Shown: piece after piece, positions 22,710 to 35,149 of the stretch
Position numbering within the stretch: the stretch's first letter is position 1
Layout of the letters: each line of letters begins with the position of its first letter
Assembly (NCBI GenBank): GCA_002189035.1
Contig: NEEC01000011.1
Location: forward strand, 124,001 to 188,000
Reading direction: 5' to 3'
Origin: Utricularia gibba
Taxonomy: Eukaryota; Streptophyta; Magnoliopsida; Lamiales; Lentibulariaceae
DNA: 64,000 bases
Position numbers and translations under genes: made by a program
Notes under the pieces: generated by a model
Told to the model about the DNA's origin: nothing
What the model saw: the letters and a program-made list of their open reading frames with translations, nothing else
The model's database searches: none

Positions 22710-23330
22710 AAATTCATTGGTGAGGATTATGCAATTTGGGCCATGCAAATGATGACAGAGGATGCTATTTGCTTAAGAGCATTTTAGTTTACAATGGAAG
22801 GAAGTGCAAAAATGTTGTTTGATTCTTTAAAATTGGGAAGCATAATTGATTGGTCTTGTATGAAAAAAGTGTTTTTGAGCAAATATTTTCAATCTCCTAA
22901 GGCAAGGGAATTCGAAAAAAGTGTCTTTGAACAATTAAGTGGTAAATCCCTTCATGAATATTGGAAACATTTCGACCATCTTTTAGGATGTTGTCTGCAC
23001 CATGGTAGTGAAACTAATACATTAGTAAAGCATTTTTTATGATGGATTACTTTTACTAATTGTGCCATGGTTGAGTCAGTAGCTGGAGGCTTCTTGAGGA
23101 AAAAAACACCCATAGAAGCTTAATCCTTGAAAACTTGGCTGAACACTCTATGCACATCATAGAAAGTAAGTGATGAACAAGGGGGTATATGAAATGGAAT
23201 GCAAGTTGAAAACTTTAGAGAGCAAACTAATGAAAAATGTTGTTGCGATGTCTGAGATGATGGAAGAATATTCTTGTTTCAAGATAACAATATGCCTTTG
23301 TTTAGTGTCATTTCCTTTACAAACTTTAAA
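22710..23330 (+). pseudogene. Chimeric gag: copia-like start joined in frame to gypsy gag
   Basis: One frame reads KFIGEDYAIWAMQM, the copia Gag opening (KFxGxNYxxWxxxM), and goes straight on to TEDAICLRAF, a stop, FTMEGSAKMLFDSL and FLSKYFQSPKAREFE...SLHEYWKHF. The latter is gypsy/Athila Gag, closely like the Gag at 52609-53811. After 23042 the homology goes on in other frames (FLRKKTPIEA, VVAMSEMMEEY). Stops and frameshifts show it is dead. The junction falls near 22752. Confidence -1.
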
Positions 23331-23849
23331 TATCTAAAACATAAAACACAAAAGAGTGTATTACGAGTGTCGATTTGAGAGAGTTGACTTTTGCGAAAAG
23401 TGTTTTGTAGAAAACTTTCACAAATTTTCACGGATTTGTAAAATGGGTTTTTGAAATACAAGAATAAAAGATACAAAGGGGAGATCTGCCTTCTCTCCCA
23501 TCTTCCCTCCCTTTTTGTCCAAAATCTCACTTTTTCACTTTCTTGGACTTTGTGTGTACTCTCTTTCAGACTTCTGCCACGTTCTCTGCCACCACACTGT
23601 TTATATTCGGCTCCTTGGGATTTGTGTTGCGACCAGTCCTACATTTCTCGAAGAAGACTATTTGAAGGTTGGGACTAAATCTACGATTTAGTTCCAACTA
23701 AGACTAAAATAACATAAATACAGTACTTTGTGCAGAAAGATAAAACTAGACAGTAAAACTAAATTTTTGTAGCACAATATGAATCTTTTCCATGTACTGA
23801 ATCACTCAAAAATATGTGTTATCAGATAGCTTGTATTTTCTCCACACTA
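23331..23849. other. Gene-free stretch
   Basis: No recognisable protein or boundary. The flanks are transposon debris. Confidence -1.
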
Positions 23850-24010
23850 AAATCACCCTACACCTCATGTCTTCAAGACAGATTACATAGAATGTGTTTG
23901 ACCAAGGATGCCGGATTGAACGCTTCTTCTTAGGTGATTAAGGTTAACCTTTGATTTTTCCGCATTCCTTTAGGGTTATGTGATTAACGAAAATGTTGAG
24001 AATAATATTG
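23850..24010 (-). mobile_element. Diverged LTR family B fragment
   Basis: Block similarity, in order, to the minus-strand copy at 26324-27286: CACCTCA, AGATTA.ATA.AATGTG, CAA.GATG.C.GATTGA, CTTCT.CTTAGGTG, and TAACCTTTGATT.T. Much more diverged than the other three copies, so older. Confidence -1.
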
Positions 24011-24227
24011 ATGTTATTTCAACCCCCATGCACTAACTCATTGTGTATGTTAGAACTTGCGATGGGATAATGATCCTGAAAAAACCCCTCAATATGTGCT
24101 TCCTTTAATATGGACTTGGTTCTTTGCCTACCATTCATTGGAATCACATTTCACTATAATAAGTTCTGCCTTCAAGGCCTAGATATAGGCTATCCCTTCA
24201 TAGGGTGAAAATAATAAGTCGGGGCTT
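24011..24227. other. Unassigned unique-looking sequence
   Basis: No gene seen. Together with 24304-24710, 28512-29397 and the region after 31056 it appears to be an older segment into which the hAT and an A-family LTR inserted. Confidence -1.
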
Positions 24228-24303
24228 GATCCTATCTCTAGAGGAACCATGATAGATACAATGTGGATCCAATCTCTAGAGAAACCCTGATAGATACAAT
24301 GTG
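24228..24303 (+). repeat. Tandem repeat, 2 x 38 bases
   Basis: Two adjacent units beginning GATCC and ending GATAGATACAATGTG (24228-24265 and 24266-24303) with few differences. Confidence -1.
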
Positions 24304-25013
24304 GAAAGAGAGGAGATGTTATTTTCAAATGTGTATAAGCAATAAGCTACATGTGGCATATGCTCAAACATGCCACTTAATGATAGTTGACCCTCCTCCA
24401 CATTAGACACCAGAAAAAATATAAATTTCTTTCATACCTAAGGACTCTATACATTAGCTGAATCATCACAGGCTATGCAAGAATGACCAAAATCAATCGT
24501 ATTTTGATAGATTAATGTACCTACAACCTCACCTAGGACGAGGTCCTACAATGTTTAGGCATCATTCTTCAAAACAGTGGTAGTTTTTTATTTTGGAATT
24601 CAAGTTGACTTGACTAAACTATTCATTTTCTTGTTTGCAAAACAGAAAATGCTAACACTAATAAATCTAAAAAACATAGGGAGGTAAGTTATACCTCTAT
24701 TCTTGGACTCATTGTCATTAGGGTTGAAAGTTGGGCCGGGCCGGGTCGGCCCGGCCCTAATTTAAAGGGCTCCCGCCAAAAATCGGGCTAGGGTCGGGCT
24801 GAAGCCCACGGGCTTACCGTACAATACATAAAATATTTTATAAATTATTCAATATTAATATTAATATTCATTGAATACTTTACATAAAATAAATTAAAAT
24901 TAATATATGAATTCTCAATTCATATAACCTATTCAAAAAATAACATAATCCATGAAAACATAATTAAAATTATCTTAAACCAAAAAAATGATAACATTAC
25001 ATCAAAATATCAA

Positions 25014-28000
25014 TCATTATTTGAATCTTGTGTATATGCTTGAGTATCTTCCATCTCCATATCTTCATTTGTTTCAATAAAACATATAAATTCAAAATAT
25101 GTTATTAAAATCAATATGCACAATTAATAAAAAAATAAATATTAATAAGAAATGATTACCTGAAGTATCAAATTCCTTAAATCCATGTAACCAATTATGT
25201 GCACAAATAAGAGATTGCATCGTATTTGGAAGTAATCTACTTCTATACTTACTCAAAATGCGACTTCCAATACTAAAAGTGGACTCTGAAGCAACTGTAG
25301 TGATTGGAATACTAAGAATATCTTTTGCCATCACTGATAATTTAGGAAAACGATAACTGTTCTTCCTCCAATGATCTAGAACATTTATATCAGAATCATC
25401 ATCTCCGTTCTCCATATCCAAATATATATCAAGTTCACATTTACCCTTACTTGAAAGTCGTTGTTTTATTTCTTTGCGATAATCCTACAATTGTACAAAG
25501 AAAAAAGTATGCACATTATAACAAATATTATGATAAATTAAATATATCAAGGTAAAAAATCAAACTTACCTCAAGAAAAAGCTTAGAAGAAGATGTACTT
25601 GAGCCTTTTAACTTTGAGCATTCTTGTGCATATGAACTGGAATCTTTCAATATATTTACACTAGATTGATCAGATAATATCCACATTTGTTCATAAGCAT
25701 GAAATAATCTTCTCAATGCTGTTTTAACTCTATCTATCTTCTCTTCATAAGTATAAGGATCAAGTTTTTCATAATAATATCTTAGAAATTCCAATTTTAT
25801 ATTTGGATCAAGAACACATCCAAATGCAAGAGTGATATAATACTCATCCCAATACTTATCAAATTTCTCTTTCATTGCTAATATCATTGTTTTTATCACT
25901 TCATCTGTGCAACTTGAAAGTTCTTTAAGCTTCAATTCAATCATTGTAACCTGTATAAAATACAAGTTGGAAGTGGGATACTGTGATCCTGATATCAAAT
26001 TTGTAATCTCATAAAATGGTCCCAATAGATCACAAATCTTCATTGCTCTCTCCCATTCATCTTTGGTAAGACTAATAAGAGAATTACCAGTACTATAGCA
26101 TAAAGCAGTAATTGCAAGACGATACTTTAAGGCAGTTTGTAACATCAAATAAGTATAATATCATCTAGTAGGTAAATCTAACTTTAAGAAACTACCACTA
26201 ACATCTTCCAAGTGCTCATCCCTGACATACTTTTCAAATTCTCTCATTCTATCTTGAGAAGATCTAACATATTTAACACAATCTCTAATTTTTTTCAAAG
26301 CAATATCTGTCACTTTCAATCCCTGGTGGTAATTCTACAAGTGTTATTCTAAAGTAGTGCTACTCGGTAACCGTTATAGCACCGCCCTTGTTTTGTGGGA
26401 TTATGAAATCAACCACGCCACCAGAGCCATTTCACCTCTTGTGATAACTCATGTTTTCACCACACCCAAATCTAACCCCTACACCTCACACCTCGCAAAC
26501 AGATTAGACATAATGTGCCTTACCAACGATGTCCGATTGAGCTCTTCTCCTTAGGTGCTTGAGGCCAACCTTTGATTCTCCCACCCCCTTAGAGCTATAT
26601 GGTACTAAAGATCACGTTGGTAAAGAAAACGTTGCGAAAAATAGAATCAGACCTCAAATTAAATGCTGAAAAACATGGTAAGACAGTCACACGCGCAGAA
26701 CTTGCGCAAGCAAGGCTTCACAGCAGATCCTCAGCCACAAGCGCTCACATGCGCATGCTAGACTCTAAACAACAAAAGTTGATGAAAAACAAAGGGAAAG
26801 GAATCCAAAACATGCTAGACTCGACTCTAAACCCTAGATTGACTCTTTGGTCATCCACCAATTGACTGCTCTTTGATCTTCGCGTTTGGATCTTTATATA
26901 ATGGTGGGGACTTATCGGGATTTTTTAATGGGCTCACATCAAATCTTCTATCTGAATCTTCTAAGATTTGATACAAATCTTTTAGGATAAGATTCAACTT
27001 TTCTAAGATAAGATGCGAATCTTATCTTATCCGAGAATCTTTGACCAAGTCTTCATCTAGATAAACCAAATCTTAGCCTCCATCAAAGTAGCTCAAAAAT
27101 CCTCCAAATTATGCCAAAATTATCCTGAAAAATCACAAAACGTACTTTCCCTCCAAAAAGATCAAAGTGGTATGAAAGATATAAAATTCTTCTAACAACA
27201 TAGGAAAAGTAGGATAAAAAGAATGCAAAACCCATCTAAGTGGATCCTAAAAAGCTCAAATATAAGTGACACAAAATCATTTATCAATCCCTCTTGAACA
27301 ATCAAATTCAAGATATGTGCACAACATCTTATATGAAAAAAATTACCATCACATAATAACCCATTCTGCAGTTGAAACCTTTCTTTTAAAATTCTGATCA
27401 TACTGTCATTGGAAGTTGCATTATCCAGTGTGATTGAAAGATTTTTGAATCTATTCGCCAATCTCTCAATACTCCATATAGTTTACCTGCTAATAACTCT
27501 CCAGTATGTGGACCATCCAATTCCACAAATGCAAGCAATTTAGAGTTCAATTTCCAATTTTCATCAACATAATGAGCAGTCACAATCATATATCCTTCAA
27601 TAGTAACAGATGTCCAAGTATTTGATGTCAAAGAAATTCTTCCAGAAATAGAGGACAATAAAGATTTCAATTTTTCCTTCTCATTGGCATAGATTTTCAT
27701 ACAATCAGCTCTTGCAGTAATTCTACTAATAGATCTAAAATCAGGATTCAGAATTCTATTTGCAGCATTAACTCCTTCATATTCAGCATAAGAAAATGGA
27801 AGATCATGCATGATAATTGGTCTTGCTACTGAATCTCAAAATTCATTATGATCAAATTTTTCTTTTCTAACCAAAGTAGTTTGACCACTAAGTAAAGAAC
27901 TTACATCATGAAATTTTGGAGACTTCAAACAACTTCGAGAATGCCTTAATAAGTGAGATATACCTGACTTGCCACCACAAGTCAACATTTTCTTGCAATA

Positions 28001-28201
28001 ATTGCAATTGCACATTTCTACACCATTAACTTTTCCAATTTTCTCAAAATGATGTCATACTTCAAACTTGGGCTTCTTAGATAATGGCATAGTATCACTG
28101 ACATTTTCTGAATCCTTTCCAATAGAAGATGTCAGAGATGGCCAAGATGATCGTAATATTTGCAAATCACAACTATCTTCTTCAACATTATTCATATCCA
28201 T
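25014..28201 (-). pseudogene. hAT transposase (BED finger, RNase-H fold, hATC), interrupted and decayed
   Basis: Starts at ATG 28201 (MDMNNVEEDSCDLQ). Order: a BED zinc finger (CNYCKK...HLLRHSRSC, about 28010-27920); the central region with YAEYEGVNAANR, TSNTWTSVTIEGYM and [10 protein letters not shown], the last holding a catalytic Asp; [13 protein letters not shown]; then a B-family solo LTR at 27286-26324. Past it come the DUF4413-like helices (LTKDEWERAM...GPFYEITN) and the C-terminal dimerisation domain (LSIPITTVASESTFSIGSRIL...LICAHNWL). An intron donor CAG/GTAATC follows FDTS, and a short acidic last exon ends at 25014. Two stops replace conserved Trp codons, before HHFEKIG and after LPTR, both readable as TGG to TGA. 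The element cannot supply its own transposase. Confidence -1.
26324..27286 (-). mobile_element. Solo LTR family B (B2) inside the hAT transposase
   Basis: 963 bases, flanked by a perfect 5-base duplication (ATCCC on the plus strand, 26319-26323 and 27287-27291). On the minus strand it starts TGATAAATGATTTTG and ends GTAGAATTACCACCA. Compared with B1 it lacks about 230 bases just before its last 15 bases, a single deletion between ACAC repeats. Confidence -1.
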
Positions 28202-28503
28202 CCTAACATGTAAAAATAAACATATAAAAATGATAAAAAAAAATAAAGACGATATAAAAAATAGAATCATAGGATAATTACATTGAATGCATATCAAAAA
28301 AATTTGTACCTAATCAATTATTTATGGAGGCTGCTGATGTATTTTCGAGCCCTAAGCCCAATCAGCCCTAAGGGCTTCGAGCTTCGAGCTTCGGGCTCCA
28401 AAGCCTGATCAAGTTTCGGGTCATCAATATTTAGGCCCAAGCCCGACGTTTTTAGGGCTGGGCCAGGCCGGCCCACGAGCTTGGGCCTTGAGTTTCATCC
28501 CTA

Positions 28504-29397
28504 GTTGTCATCTCAATCTCCTTCAACAAGCACAAGTCTAGAAGTAGATGAATCTAGAGTGCCAAAACTAGGAACCAAATGCTTGGATCATGCATTAGGT
28601 TTTATGGACTTTTTGCAACCCAACTGTGTTGATTGTAGATTTTAGTTAAGCATTTCTATTGGTGAAAATGCATGATTGACTACAACCCTACATCACCTCG
28701 AAGGCAATGAGCCAGAGAAATAGCCTTGTTGGATGGAAGACAGGGGAATTTTAGATCAAAGATTGGCAAAAATTCCCTTGTCTAAACCAATTAGAGTTGA
28801 GGTAGCATTACCAATGCATTGCCACTGTGAGCATTAGGTGTTGGAAAGCTTGTGTAGGGAGATTTCTAGACTTTGATGAATGAATGTTAAAATGGGTTGA
28901 GATCTCCCCAAATTCTTTAGTCCCGCCAATTTGAATACTCTATACATCATACAAATGAAGGACATCATCCATGGTGGGTGCAATGTTGTGCCTATGCACC
29001 AAATGTGGATATCTGAAATAAGATAGTGAAAACACGGAGACGAAGAGCATAGATTCCTATCCTCAATGTTATCATAAAGCTTGTGATGAATGAGACTAGC
29101 TGGAAACCGTAGCCCAACATTAAAGGCACCCAAATGTAGGAGGGCACCTTCTGAAGGAATCCTAACACATGATGGTGGTGTAGGCTATGGGAAGGTGCTA
29201 ATCTTACTTTAGAACCCCATGGTGGCTGAAATATGAAATCTCATTGAGATTTTTAGGGACCAGCAATTTACACTTAGTATAGGTGGGTGCCATGAGAGTA
29301 AAATTCGAAAAAGCAAATTGAAAGCCAAAACATCATCTCCCTACGCATCAAATTGATGATTGATTTAATGCATCAGACAGCCAAATTTTGGGAAGGA
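28504..29397. other. Unassigned stretch between two insertions
   Basis: Begins with the hAT target duplication and ends with AAGGA, the duplication of the next LTR. No recognisable gene; a 99-codon minus frame at 28834-29133 has no known domain. Confidence -1.
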
Positions 29398-31051
29398 TGA
29401 TGACACACGTTTTCTTTGCATTTTATGATGCAAAATTGTTATGTTTTACTGTGATTTAGGTTAGCTTTGTGTGATTTTTCATGTTTTATGTGTTGTTTAT
29501 GTTAATTTTGTGCTTATGTTGAAACGTAGGCTAAATCCTTTAATTTAGTCCACCACTTTTGTTACTGATGTTTAATTAAGTTCAGCAGGAAGATTAGCAG
29601 TAAAAATCAAACTATGAGACGTGTTGATCAAGTTAAAGAGGCGCAACATCCAAAGGGAGACAAAGAGCACTGTTCTACCGCCTACAATCTGCAAGTTCAG
29701 GCTCAAAACAATACTAGTGTCAAGAACAATGCAATGCAGTAATGGAGGAGAGATCTTTTTAGAGGAGAGAGAGACCTCATAGTAGAGAGAGAGCTCCAAC
29801 AGCATGCACACGAGGGCTCCTCCAACACAATGAACATTGAACCCAAAAGAGGAAGAAGAGGATTCTGAGGGAGGAGACCCTTAAATTTGAAGAGCACCAC
29901 CAAGACCCAGTTCAATGCTATTGTTCCAGACGGTGAACAGTAGCAAACAGGCATCAGAACAATTTATACTTTCTTTTCGTTTACTGAATGTTTTGAGTTT
30001 CTGTAACTCACTTACTTACAATGCTTCTGTTATTTTCGCCACATTATCTGAATGATATCATGTTTTATCTTCCAAGTATGAGTAGCTAAAACTGTAGGGA
30101 TGCCTTAAGGTAAAGCGTGGTGATGTGGATCTTGGGTTCATAACATAATTCATCATTGTCACTTAGCTTTTGTTTCTATCATTTCATGGGTAGACCTAAG
30201 GAGGGAAATGAATAGCTTTGCAACTTAGATGCTTGATTAAAAAGTAGAACAACAAATCAAAGTGGGGACAGTAGATATTAGTCCAAGGTAGAAGCAGTAG
30301 AATCAGATAGATCTAGTTTTATATATTTTGCACGTGGGTAGACCTAATTACAAAGTTAGTGATGATATTGGGGACTTTCTTAGCCGAAGACATGATGAAT
30401 GATCTGAGTAGATTTAGGTTGTTCGGAGTTGTGAGTATAGGAACATAATAAATTAAATTAGGCATCTTAGCACCACACCACCTGCATACATTTGAGGCAT
30501 CTTAGAATTACTTTGTATTAGAACCAATATATGTTATTGAACTTGCCTATTACTGTTAGTTTGTACTTAGACTAAGAACCACTGTTATTCTGAATTTCGC
30601 ATCACGAAAAATATATGAAGCATCAGCTCTTTGTGATCGATCCTGAATTTCACTTTACATTTTGTGCTTAACTTGTATTTTTTGAGGATTAGGGATTATA
30701 AATTTATTTGATACAAAAATTTGATTTTATTGCAACAATTCAAAAAATTTTGTTTATCAAAGGGCTTACAAAAGCGAGCTAACCTTAGACCCCGAATTTT
30801 CAGCATTGAGACTTGATCTTGTTTATTGAACTTGCATACTACTATTAGTTTGAAGTTAGACTAAGAACCACTGGTATTCCAAATTTTGGATCACGAAAAA
30901 TACATAGCAAGCATCAACTCTTTGTGATCGACCCCCAAATTCCACTTTACATTTTGTGTTTAACTTGTATTTTGTGAGGATTAGGGATTATAAATTTATT
31001 TGATATGAAAATTTGATTTTATTACAACACTTCAAAAATTTCCGTTTATTA
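29398..31051 (+). mobile_element. Solo LTR family A (A2) with tandemly duplicated 3' end
   Basis: Starts TGATGACACACG and ends TTTATTA. AAGGA occurs immediately before (29393-29397) and after (31052-31056), a perfect target duplication. About 290 bases from the 3' part are present twice. The first copy ends TTTATCA at 30759, is followed by AAGGG and about 25 bases like the right flank, and then LTR sequence resumes near 30810. The duplication therefore included flanking DNA and postdates insertion. Confidence -1.
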
Positions 31052-31056
31052 AAGGA

Positions 31057-34000
31057 CTTTCAAAAGCAAGCTAACCCTTGATGGGTGGGTGCCTTACCCT
31101 TAAATATGCCTTGTTTCCGAAACCTAGAAAACTTCCTTATCATAGTAAGGTTGAACCCCGAGACAAACCAGTAGTTGAATGAGACACAAGGGTATAATAG
31201 TATGGAGAAGAAAAAATAGCACTAGGCACTTGTTGGTATTTTCCCCACTACCTTTGTCCTCATGCGACCATGTTAAGCATTACTCAACGAGTTGAGTTGT
31301 AAGGACCATAAGCTTGATGAGACACACTTGTTCCAATGTGGGTCCATTATGGGTGATATGAGACTACCCTAATATGATTTTTCTCCCAATAAATTGATGA
31401 TAAAATATTCACCATCGATTAGGACCTAACAAGCAAGACAACATAAGACTGTCCTTCCAATGCATTCATCTAGGTAGTCAATCGAGGGTCAGCAACTTTA
31501 TTCCAAAATGAGGAATATATTGTAGTTCGAAAAGGATATAGCCATGATAAATGGAAATATTCATATCATTCCAAAATAACTAAACTCCATACCAAATAAA
31601 TTTATAAAACAAAATTCTAAATCAAACACATCAAATGTGACATAATGGAATCATGGTCCAACATAAGAAACTTTGTACTTGTTGCATCAAGGTTAATGCA
31701 TTATATCTTCTCACTATAGATGGATACGCCTTTGCCAGAACAATAGATGGATAATCATGAACTTGATTATCCAATAAAAATCTCTAGTCTACCCAGCTAG
31801 TTTTTCCAAACTTTTGGTATACATCTAGGTAAATTTAATTATCCAAGTTGGGTAGACCTGATTATCCAAGTCATCTTTTCCTCTCTGGAATCCATCCAGG
31901 TTTCGCAAGAAAAAAATGAATATAAGCGATTATAGTGGACTAGAAAGCTATGAGCAAGCCTGCCCATTTCTACCCTAAGTGTCATGTTTTGTTTAGCTAC
32001 TTTGGCTGAACATAAACAAAATGAACATGTTGAACTGCATTAATGACATGCACATAATCCAAGTCTACCAAACATAAAATAAACAATAATGTCGAGTAGA
32101 ATAAATTCTACATAAGAAAGTAATATGTTTTCACTATACTCTTAGTTGGGAGTAGTATTTTTGTGTTTGACTTCTTCAGATGATCCAATAAAAATATATC
32201 TTCTTCTCTTGCATCTCCTTGTTTTTTGATTTCTTTCTTCTTCTCCTCTTCTTTTTGTCTCTTGGATCTAATGTTTGAAATTTTTTCCTCTCCCTTATTT
32301 TCACTCTTTCTCCCTTCCTGTTTGTTCTACTTAGATAGTTTCTAAATTCAAAGGTTTTTCATGCAATAAACACCACATGACAAATAACTCATGCTTGTAC
32401 AGTAAATTCAATCTAAAAAATGATGGCTAAAGGCATAGTAGAAATCAACAAATGAACATATCACATCAGAGGATTGGTGAATAAATTAACCTTACTTCTC
32501 CCTCATGAATTGGTTCTAGGTCTTCTGATTCTACTATTATATCTCTTTCTCCATTTTTTGGATTCTTTGAGATTTCTTCAATTGCTTCGAAGGTTTTGAC
32601 TTCAGGTAAACATTTTCCTCTACTCATACAAGTGCTTCTTTACCCATCTTTCTCCTAATTTTTGCTTTCTTTTTACCCATTGTCTTTCTTCCTTTCTTCT
32701 TCCAAGCCATGACTTGTGATGCACATCAAGTCTTTACTCCATTACCTACTTGCCCTTGCCTTTGTAACTCTACTAAAAATCAAGTGCTTCAATTCCTTGC
32801 TTCGTCGCTCTACTTCACAAGACTCTCCTGCTTGTAGGGCAAGTAGTCTTCCCAGATGTGCAGCATGCAAAATGGCTTCCAGCCCTTGAAATTTTTCCTT
32901 TGTCACTCTCAATGCGTCGTGTTATTTATAAGTGGGAGCAATAGTAGTTGTCTTTTCAATTTTCCCCTTTCTAGCTACATTCAACCATAATTTTCTTGCT
33001 AGCTTTTTCCACAATAGTGCTCCAAAATTGACATTTTGCTAGCATTACATGCCTTTTTCTTTTTGCAATCTTTTTGCTAGAATTTACTTCTTGATTCACA
33101 AAGATCAATTCAAAAGGCCTTGGGGGTAATTATTTAAAAGTTTAAAATCTAATCATAAAGAAAAATACTCCTCTATTAACTATAAGTTAAATTCCTTTCT
33201 TTTCCATATGTATTAGCTTCTCTTCTTCCTTTTTTTCTAATAGGAACTACGAAGTAAAAAGAAAATATCAATGGCAAAGAAATTGCACATGTCGAATGGA
33301 TCAAAGAGGGTAGGTTCCCCTTCAAATTATTCGAGCTAAAATTGATTATTGATGTTACGATTCACCCTCGCCTTGCATGATATTTTCCGCATAGAACACC
33401 CAACCCTCACAATTTTATGTTCTACCCTCCTGGGAAAAAGATCTCGTGCATGTCCCCCCCCCCTCCTATCCATAACCAATGTGGGATACTGTACTATCAT
33501 TGGACCTTTGGCCTTACAATTTTTCTTATACATTTTGAACTATCCATGGCGTATCAAGCATAAAAATTTGGATTTTTTTGAATAATAACTCCCACCTTGA
33601 TAATAAATTATCCTAAACTGTTAAATGTGAATTTAAAATGGAAACACATCACTAAGTAAGATCACTGTTGTACAACATGATTGAAATTTTTTTTTGATTT
33701 CAAATTCATCAATACATCGATGTTGTGTCATATTTTAATGTATTTGAGTCAATTTCAATGTTAAAGTGTTGGAATTTAGTGAAGTTAAATAAGAAAAATG
33801 TCAAAATACACGGTCAAATTATTTTTAGTAGAAACATGATTTGGGCCATTTTTTACTTAGTCCAAGTGCATGTTGGGATTACTATTCATCCGAGCTCATG
33901 CTCACCTAACCCATTTGGGTTGGGCCATGTGATCAAACCAATATATGAAGTTGTTTTTTAGTACATGGGCAAAATAGGAATTATAGGTATACCATGAAGT

Positions 34001-34950
34001 TTGAGGGAAGTTAGCACAAAAAAAGGAAACAAGCAACAAGGACGTTATGCGAGAGAGAGTGTGGAGGCACTTTGGCTGGAGTGAGTGGATGAAGGAAAAG
34101 ATCTTCTACCTGGAGACATTTTCTCCCCTCAGTGTTTTATGCAATTTATGGTGAACTAGAGGGATGTAGAGGAGTTCCAAAAGTGCAACCAAGACCCAAA
34201 TAGAAGAGAAGGAGAGTTTCCAGTGACTTTAGTTCTAGTATGACACGGAACAAAACTTGGGCATTTAGATGTTCGGCTGAGCAAATTTGAGACAGTGAAA
34301 AAATAGAAGAAGTCTTGCAACCATGATGTTCGTAGAGAAGATGAAAAATACTGCAAAATCTTGACAATCATTTTATTTTCAACACCTTTAATTCTTGCAC
34401 TTTTTACTTCTTGCGCTTGCATGACATTAACATTTTTTGCTTTTAACAACTAGTTGTTTTGGATGTTTTATTCGAATGGAAGTGATTTTTGTTTATGTTA
34501 ATGTTTGCATGCACAACTCTAGACTAGAACTTGAAACTCAATGAATTTTTACTTGTTTACATGCAGCTCAATTTCAGATTAATAAAAGAGTTTACTATTT
34601 TCTATTTGAAATGCTGATGTATGCATTCTATTTCCTGCTTTCCAGTGTAGGAGTTATTAGAAGAATTTTATTACCTTAGTTAAAGTAGAAACTTTTTTTG
34701 TAGAAAAACCACCCTTTTTAATCCAACTTAAGTGCATAACCAACAACTGTGCTCTCTTGATTTGGACTTGTTCTTACTACATTAATATCTTTGTGAATTA
34801 TGTGTGGATTGAATGTTCAATATACAAATTATGTTTGATTGGGAAAACTTTTAGGCTTGAAATATCTATAGAATTTTTCACCACTAGCATCTCTCAAATA
34901 AATAAATTATCCCAATATAATATTTGAGGTCACTCTTGAGTTCTTCTCAT
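31057..34950. other. Gene-free, AT-rich repeat debris
   Basis: No recognisable coding region. A T-rich, C-rich stretch at 32200-32750 and a short C8 tract near 33460 stand out. Frames at 33336-33585 and 34146-34449 overlap on opposite strands or in other frames and show no domain. Confidence -1.
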
Positions 34951-35149
34951 GGTAGCCCATTCCTAGTGGTATCACTTTTATTGAAACAAAATTAGCAAGA
35001 TCGGAAAAGTAAGGTTCTCAATGATAGCATTCACAAAGAATAATTGTTCTTCAACAATGTTTCTGTGACAGAGTTACCATGCTTTTCCATGTTATCCTAC
35101 TAAGATGGTCAATTAACAGGTGATTTCTTCTAGATCTACCCAAGATTTC

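Larger units (their letters stand above)
24719..28503 (-). mobile_element. hAT transposon with TIRs, 8-base target duplication and a nested solo LTR
   Basis: The left end starts TAGGGTTGAAAGT and the right end, reversed, starts TAGGGATGAAACT. Both fit the hAT TIR consensus (C/T)A(A/G)NG. Flanks are ATTGTCAT (24711-24718) and GTTGTCAT (28504-28511), 7 of 8 identical. Within about 140 bases of both ends are dense GGGCCGG/GGCCC motifs, striking in otherwise AT-rich DNA; hAT transposases bind subterminal repeats of this kind. The 3785-base unit includes a 963-base solo LTR plus its duplication, so the original was about 2.8 kb. Transposase remains run on the minus strand. Confidence -1.
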
